A stretch of DNA of 19,673 bases from contig JBBTCJ010000023.1 in NCBI GenBank assembly GCA_038043285.1, positions 1-19,673 on the forward strand. Direction: 5' to 3'. The translations under genes were made by a program, and so were the position numbers. The DNA comes from JBBTCJ01 sp038043285. Lineage in GTDB: Bacteria > Planctomycetota > Phycisphaerae > UBA1845. Below are positions 16,503 to 19,673 of the stretch, one piece after another; the first letter of the stretch is position 1; the number at the start of each line of letters is the position of its first letter. A model generated the notes under the pieces. That model was given only the letters and a program-made list of their open reading frames with translations. It did not search any database and was not told the origin of the DNA.

Positions 16503-16543
16503 CGGCCCGTCCTGTTTTTAGGCAGGACGGGCCGATTTTTTTT
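16503..16543 (+). terminator. Intrinsic terminator of the PEP-CTERM gene
   Basis: CGGCCCGTCCTG (16503-16514) and CAGGACGGGCCG (16523-16534) form a perfect 12-bp stem with an 8-nt loop, followed by A and eight T's (16535-16543), 25 bp after the stop codon. Confidence 0.95.
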
Positions 16544-16581
16544 GAGGCGAAGCCCGTACCTGCCGGGGCGGGGTCAATTCC

Positions 16582-16610
16582 TTGAAGGTGCACCTGGGGA
16601 GCGCTATAGT
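16582..16610 (+). promoter_or_regulatory. Sigma70-like promoter of the 886-aa secreted protein
   Basis: TTGAAG (16582-16587), a 17-bp spacer, then TATAGT (16605-16610). Transcription should start near 16617, leaving a leader of about 345 nt that contains structured element copy B near its 5' end. Confidence 0.6.
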
Positions 16611-16612
16611 CT

Positions 16613-16724
16613 GCTGGAGCATTCTCGTTTCTTGTGTCGCATGGCTCTTCATGGGCGGCGTTGGCGGGAAAACGCCGCGGGCAAACCGCGACGATATACA
16701 AAAACGGATTTCGCTCCAGTCGTC
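16613..16724 (+). repeat. Structured dispersed element, copy B, in the leader of a secreted-protein gene
   Basis: Second copy of the element at 5549-5664, same strand. It begins GCTGGAGCA just after the -10 box and continues to TCGTC. Predicted hairpins are stem 1 16655-16662 with 16671-16678 (GCGGCGTT/AACGCCGC), stem 2 16676-16680 with 16686-16690 (CGCGG, loop GCAAA, CCGCG) and stem 3 16690-16694 with 16720-16724 (GACGA/TCGTC). The stem 3 loop carries the conserved ACAAAAACGGATTT stretch. In stem 1 the pair 16661-16672 is T-A where copy A has C-G; in stem 3 the pair 16694-16720 is A-T where copy A has C-G. Its position directly downstream of a promoter means it is probably transcribed. Function unknown. 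Confidence 0.6.
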
Positions 16725-16962
16725 CAACAACGCCGTGGGGGGACGCGCGACGGGGCTTGGTTCCGTCGAGCGGACGCGCGAGTGCGGGCGTCACGGCACT
16801 TCTGTCGGCTTTGCGGGGATGGAAGCCGCTCACCCCTGACCCGGACGTGGAATGCAGAACGGAGATCGCCCTGCGATCCCGACCAACCAGCCCGCGACAA
16901 GATATGGACTCAGGGCACGCGCCGCGCGGCATCACCGCCGGCCCGTGGGGAGTGGGAGGCAC
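16725..16962 (+). other. Remainder of the long leader
   Basis: About 240 bp between the structured element and the start codon. The end contains GGGAGG 3 nt before the ATG at 16963, close for a Shine-Dalgarno. An open frame continues back to 16852 but adds an Arg-rich stretch before the signal peptide and is not adopted. No other structure is obvious by eye. Confidence 0.45.
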
Positions 16963-19623
16963 ATGCGAAGCGTACCCAGACACGTTGCAGCCGTCCTGGC
17001 AGTCGCTGCCGCGCTGATTGGCGGCTCAAGCCGGGCATCCGACAAGTCGGTCGACAAGCCGGGCGCGAAACACAATACCCGTGGGGCCGCCCTGGACACT
17101 ACGCCCAGTTCGCGCGCCTTTGCACCCGCCGGCGGCGCGGCTTCGATCGGCGCGAAGGATCGCGTTGCACGGCCCGCTCATAGGCGATCGCTTGACGTCG
17201 ATGCGGCAAGCGCCGCCGATGGGGAGGACGTTTTGGTCGACGGGGGCGTGGCCGGAACAGGCAACGACCTGTGTTCCAACGCCGCGGCGATCGCGGGGCT
17301 GGGGGCGTTCGCCTTTGACTCGTCCTTGATGACCACCGACGGACCGGAACATGCGGCGTGCTACTTCCAGAGTGAGGTGCAGATTTCGAGGGATGAGTGG
17401 TTCTGCTGGACGGCGCCCGCCGAGACGTGCAATGGAGAGTTCGTTGTCTCGACGAGCGGCGGAACGGCGGTCGATACGAAGATCGCGGTGTACTCGGGTT
17501 GTGCCTGTCCGCCCACCGACGCGGGTCTGTTGACCTGCGGCGACGACGCGTGTGGATTTCAAACGCGAGTTTCGTTCATCGCGCAGTCGGGCGAGAGCAT
17601 ACTGATTCGTGTCGGCGTGTTTCCCGGAACGCAGGGCGGTCCGGGAACGTTCCAGATCAGTTGCCTGCCTCCGTTGCCCTGCAATCAATCCGGCGGTCAC
17701 TGTCAGGCGCGCGATCTGCGACGGGCGCTGCCGAGTAATCGCGTTGACTACCGCGTGGCGGATGACTTCACGCCGTTGTCGAGCGGTTCGGTGAGCGACG
17801 TTTGCTTCTGGGGCGTATACCAGACCCCGCCGGCGGGCGGAAACTGCCAAGGCGCGCAACCCGATTCGTTCGAGGTTCGGTATTTCCAGGGTGCATCGGG
17901 TCAACCCGGCCCGCTGATCGCTTCTTTTTCGCAGGCCGGTGGCACGCTGACGGTGTCCGGTCCCGCTCCGACGGGCTTGCGATTGACCAACGGTCTTCCG
18001 GAATACGAGTATTCCGCAACGCACGCGCCCGTCCCGGTCACCGCAGGACAGTGTTACTGGGTCGAGGTCAGTAACCAGATGACCGGTTGCGCCTGGTATT
18101 GGGAGGTCGCCCCGCCGGCCAATGACCGCGCGTTCTTCGATGGAATCCACGGCGGCGGCCCCGACGGATATGATGCGGACGAGAGCATCGTGAGCGACCA
18201 ATCGTTTTGCCTCAACGTCGAGCTGGGCGATTCGCTCGGGTGTCTCCCGCCTCCGCCGTCCAACGACAATTGCGCCAACGCGCAGGCGCTTTCGTCAGTC
18301 GGGAAGGTGTTTTTCGACAACGCGGGGGCGAGTCAGGACGGTCCTTCGCACGCAGCCTGCCTCGCGTCCGGTCAGTCAGACATCGACCACGACCTGTGGT
18401 ACTGCTGGACTTCACCCTGCGAGGGCGAGGTCTTCGTTCGCACCTGCAACCTGACCGAGGTGGACACGCGCATCGCGGTGTATGACGGATGCGCCTGCCC
18501 GCCCTCCAGCGCCGGCCTGCTGGCGTGCAACGACGACCTCTGCGGCGATCTGACCGGGTTTCAGTCGATGGTGCGGTTCAACGCCCAGGCAGGCCACAGC
18601 TACATGGTCCGGGTCGGAACCTATCCGGGATCATCCGGCGGAGCCGCGCGCTTCGAGATCACCTGTGGTCCGCCGGACAATCCGTCGTGCCCCGGGACAA
18701 CGCCGTGTTGCGTGGAGACGCCGAACTCTCCGGGCTGCAATGACGAGCGCTGCTGCGAGACGGTCTGCGCCTGCGATCCGTTCTGCTGCGACACGGAATG
18801 GGACGCCAATTGCGCAGGCAATGGATTCCAGGATTCAGGCTGCGGCGCCGGATCGCTCTGCAATTGCGCGGCGACTTGCGGCTCGCCGAATTCCGGCGAC
18901 TGCTGCGTGGGACACACCAGCCCGGCGTGCTCCGACCTGGCCTGCTGCCAGCTTGTTTGTGCGTGCGACTCCTGGTGCTGCGACGTAGAATGGGACGAAT
19001 TTTGTGCCGGCAACGGCTCCATAGCCAACTGCGGGGCCGCGATTCTCTGCCAGGAAGCTTGCATCGTGAGTTGCCCACCCGGACCGATCGAGTGGGTGAC
19101 GCCGCCGGACGGGACAGTCGACGCGGGCCGCCCGCACCTTCCGGACGACGCCAATCGGCTGCGCGGAATCAGCACCGTGGTGGTTCACGGCCCTCCCGGG
19201 GCCAGCGCGCAGTGCTGGGCATTCTGCGAAACAGGCCAAGCGGGCACGCCGAACGGCATTGCGAACATGACCGAGGTCAACGGAACGTACACCATCGTGC
19301 TGAACCGCCCGATCACGCCCGGAAAAGCGACAACGATCACGTACACCGACGACCTGAACGCCTCGACGACGGGAACGTTCATTTCCCACCCCGGCAACAG
19401 CAACGCCGACGCGACAGCGTCTGCCGAGGATGTCATAGCACTGGCGGCGGCGCTGGGCGGCGGACCGGGACTGCCGTTCGGACCTTATAGCCAAGACCTG
19501 GACCGCAGCGGCGCGTTTGCTCCGCTGGATATCATCGAGGGCATCGATCTCCTCGTCGGATCGGACGCCTTCGCCGCGTGGAACAATACACCGCGACCCG
19601 CGGCCGCCCCGACTTGCCCCTAG
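16963..19623 (+). CDS. Large secreted Cys-rich protein with two duplicated modules and a dockerin-like end
   Basis: 886 aa from the ATG at 16963, chosen because MRSVPRHVAAVLAVAAALIG is a signal peptide; the frame is open 37 codons upstream. Two PPC-like beta domains of about 130 aa (101-234 and 434-568) clearly share a pattern: ND.C.NA.A, DGP.HAAC, D.W.CWT, VDT.IAVY.GCACPP and a VRVG.(Y/F)PG end. A different domain lies between them (about 260-420). Residues 574-633 and 639-696 are a second tandem duplication with CC...VCACD..CCD.EWD..CAGNG, eight or more Cys each. The C-terminus (810-866) has a weaker dockerin-like pair (GNSNADATASAEDVIALAAA and QDLDRSGAFAPLDIIEGIDL). It has its own promoter and a leader with a structured element. 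No catalytic motif is seen; an extracellular binding or scaffold role is inferred. Confidence 0.9.
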   Translation: MRSVPRHVAAVLAVAAALIGGSSRASDKSVDKPGAKHNTRGAALDTTPSSRAFAPAGGAASIGAKDRVARPAHRRSLDVDAASAADGEDVLVDGGVAGTGNDLCSNAAAIAGLGAFAFDSSLMTTDGPEHAACYFQSEVQISRDEWFCWTAPAETCNGEFVVSTSGGTAVDTKIAVYSGCACPPTDAGLLTCGDDACGFQTRVSFIAQSGESILIRVGVFPGTQGGPGTFQISCLPPLPCNQSGGHCQARDLRRALPSNRVDYRVADDFTPLSSGSVSDVCFWGVYQTPPAGGNCQGAQPDSFEVRYFQGASGQPGPLIASFSQAGGTLTVSGPAPTGLRLTNGLPEYEYSATHAPVPVTAGQCYWVEVSNQMTGCAWYWEVAPPANDRAFFDGIHGGGPDGYDADESIVSDQSFCLNVELGDSLGCLPPPPSNDNCANAQALSSVGKVFFDNAGASQDGPSHAACLASGQSDIDHDLWYCWTSPCEGEVFVRTCNLTEVDTRIAVYDGCACPPSSAGLLACNDDLCGDLTGFQSMVRFNAQAGHSYMVRVGTYPGSSGGAARFEITCGPPDNPSCPGTTPCCVETPNSPGCNDERCCETVCACDPFCCDTEWDANCAGNGFQDSGCGAGSLCNCAATCGSPNSGDCCVGHTSPACSDLACCQLVCACDSWCCDVEWDEFCAGNGSIANCGAAILCQEACIVSCPPGPIEWVTPPDGTVDAGRPHLPDDANRLRGISTVVVHGPPGASAQCWAFCETGQAGTPNGIANMTEVNGTYTIVLNRPITPGKATTITYTDDLNASTTGTFISHPGNSNADATASAEDVIALAAALGGGPGLPFGPYSQDLDRSGAFAPLDIIEGIDLLVGSDAFAAWNNTPRPAAAPTCP

Positions 19624-19673
19624 CCCGGATTTCTCACCGAGGGGATAGATAAAGGCTGCATCCTGTGGCATAA
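19624..19673. other. Window end, no feature
   Basis: Fifty bases after the last stop show no terminator hairpin or start of another gene. Confidence 0.5.

Noticed and set aside
16676..16700. Resemblance of GGGCAAACC to the c-di-GMP-I riboswitch core
   Set aside because: The tetraloop receptor, GACGCAAAGCC segment and second hairpin of that riboswitch are absent, and copy A does not conserve the GCAAACC letters.
16582..16839. 85-codon plus-strand frame starting at TTG, with a hydrophobic N-terminus
   Set aside because: Its TTG start coincides with the -35 box of a good promoter, it has no RBS, and the part shared with copy A contains a one-base gap that breaks the frame while stem pairing is kept.
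17026..18201. 391-codon minus-strand frame
   Set aside because: Antisense to the duplicated PPC-like gene; Arg-rich and without any recognisable motif.
1..19673. tRNA, rRNA, CRISPR arrays, insertion sequences, prophage genes
   Set aside because: Looked for by eye on both strands; no cloverleaf, regular spacer-repeat array, transposase or integrase was seen.

Overview
The window is GC-rich and looks bacterial, most probably from a planctomycete (Planctomycetota, possibly Phycisphaerae-like). This rests on the mix of features: very large secreted Cys-rich mosaic proteins ending in paired EF-hand/dockerin-type repeats, thrombospondin-3-like 'DCNxNGxPD' repeats, a PEP-CTERM protein, a paired 'CCxxxCxCDxxCCxxxWD' module, flagellin paralogues and an HME-type metal efflux operon. 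The assignment is inference from gene content; there is no rRNA or other phylogenetic marker here.

Layout, left to right. (1) Positions 1-6103, minus strand: a metal-efflux RND locus. Reading in the direction of transcription it has a small secreted Cys/His-rich protein, a 217-bp gap, then an outer-membrane factor (CzcC-like), a periplasmic adaptor (CzcB-like) and an inner-membrane RND pump (CzcA/CusA-like) cut by the window edge. The last three overlap by 4 bp and 1 bp, so they are one translationally coupled unit. (2) Positions 6225-9443, minus strand: two tandem, diverged flagellins with a strong hairpin terminator between them. (3) Positions 9444-10257: about 800 bp without a convincing gene, holding an imperfect 71-bp-period repeat. 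(4) Positions 10258-15288, minus strand: two secreted mosaic proteins 63 bp apart (probable operon) behind a sigma70-like promoter. (5) Positions 15707-16543, plus strand: a complete small transcription unit (promoter, strong RBS, P-domain/PEP-CTERM protein, textbook intrinsic terminator). (6) Positions 16582-19623, plus strand: a sigma70-like promoter, a long leader carrying a structured element, and a large secreted protein built from two internal duplications.

Functionally, the left part exports metal ions from the periplasm or cytoplasm, the middle is motility, and the right 9 kb is exported or surface protein. Three of the four exported proteins carry dockerin-like calcium-binding pairs. 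One also carries a cohesin-like domain, which raises the possibility of cohesin-dockerin type surface assembly.

The most interesting unexplained signal is a dispersed element of about 115 bp present twice, at 5549-5664 and 16613-16724. The two copies share about 51 of 67 core positions by hand alignment. Both can form the same three hairpins, and two stems show compensatory base changes. One copy sits just after a good promoter in the leader of a secreted protein gene; the other sits, in the opposite orientation to transcription, in the gap before the efflux operon.
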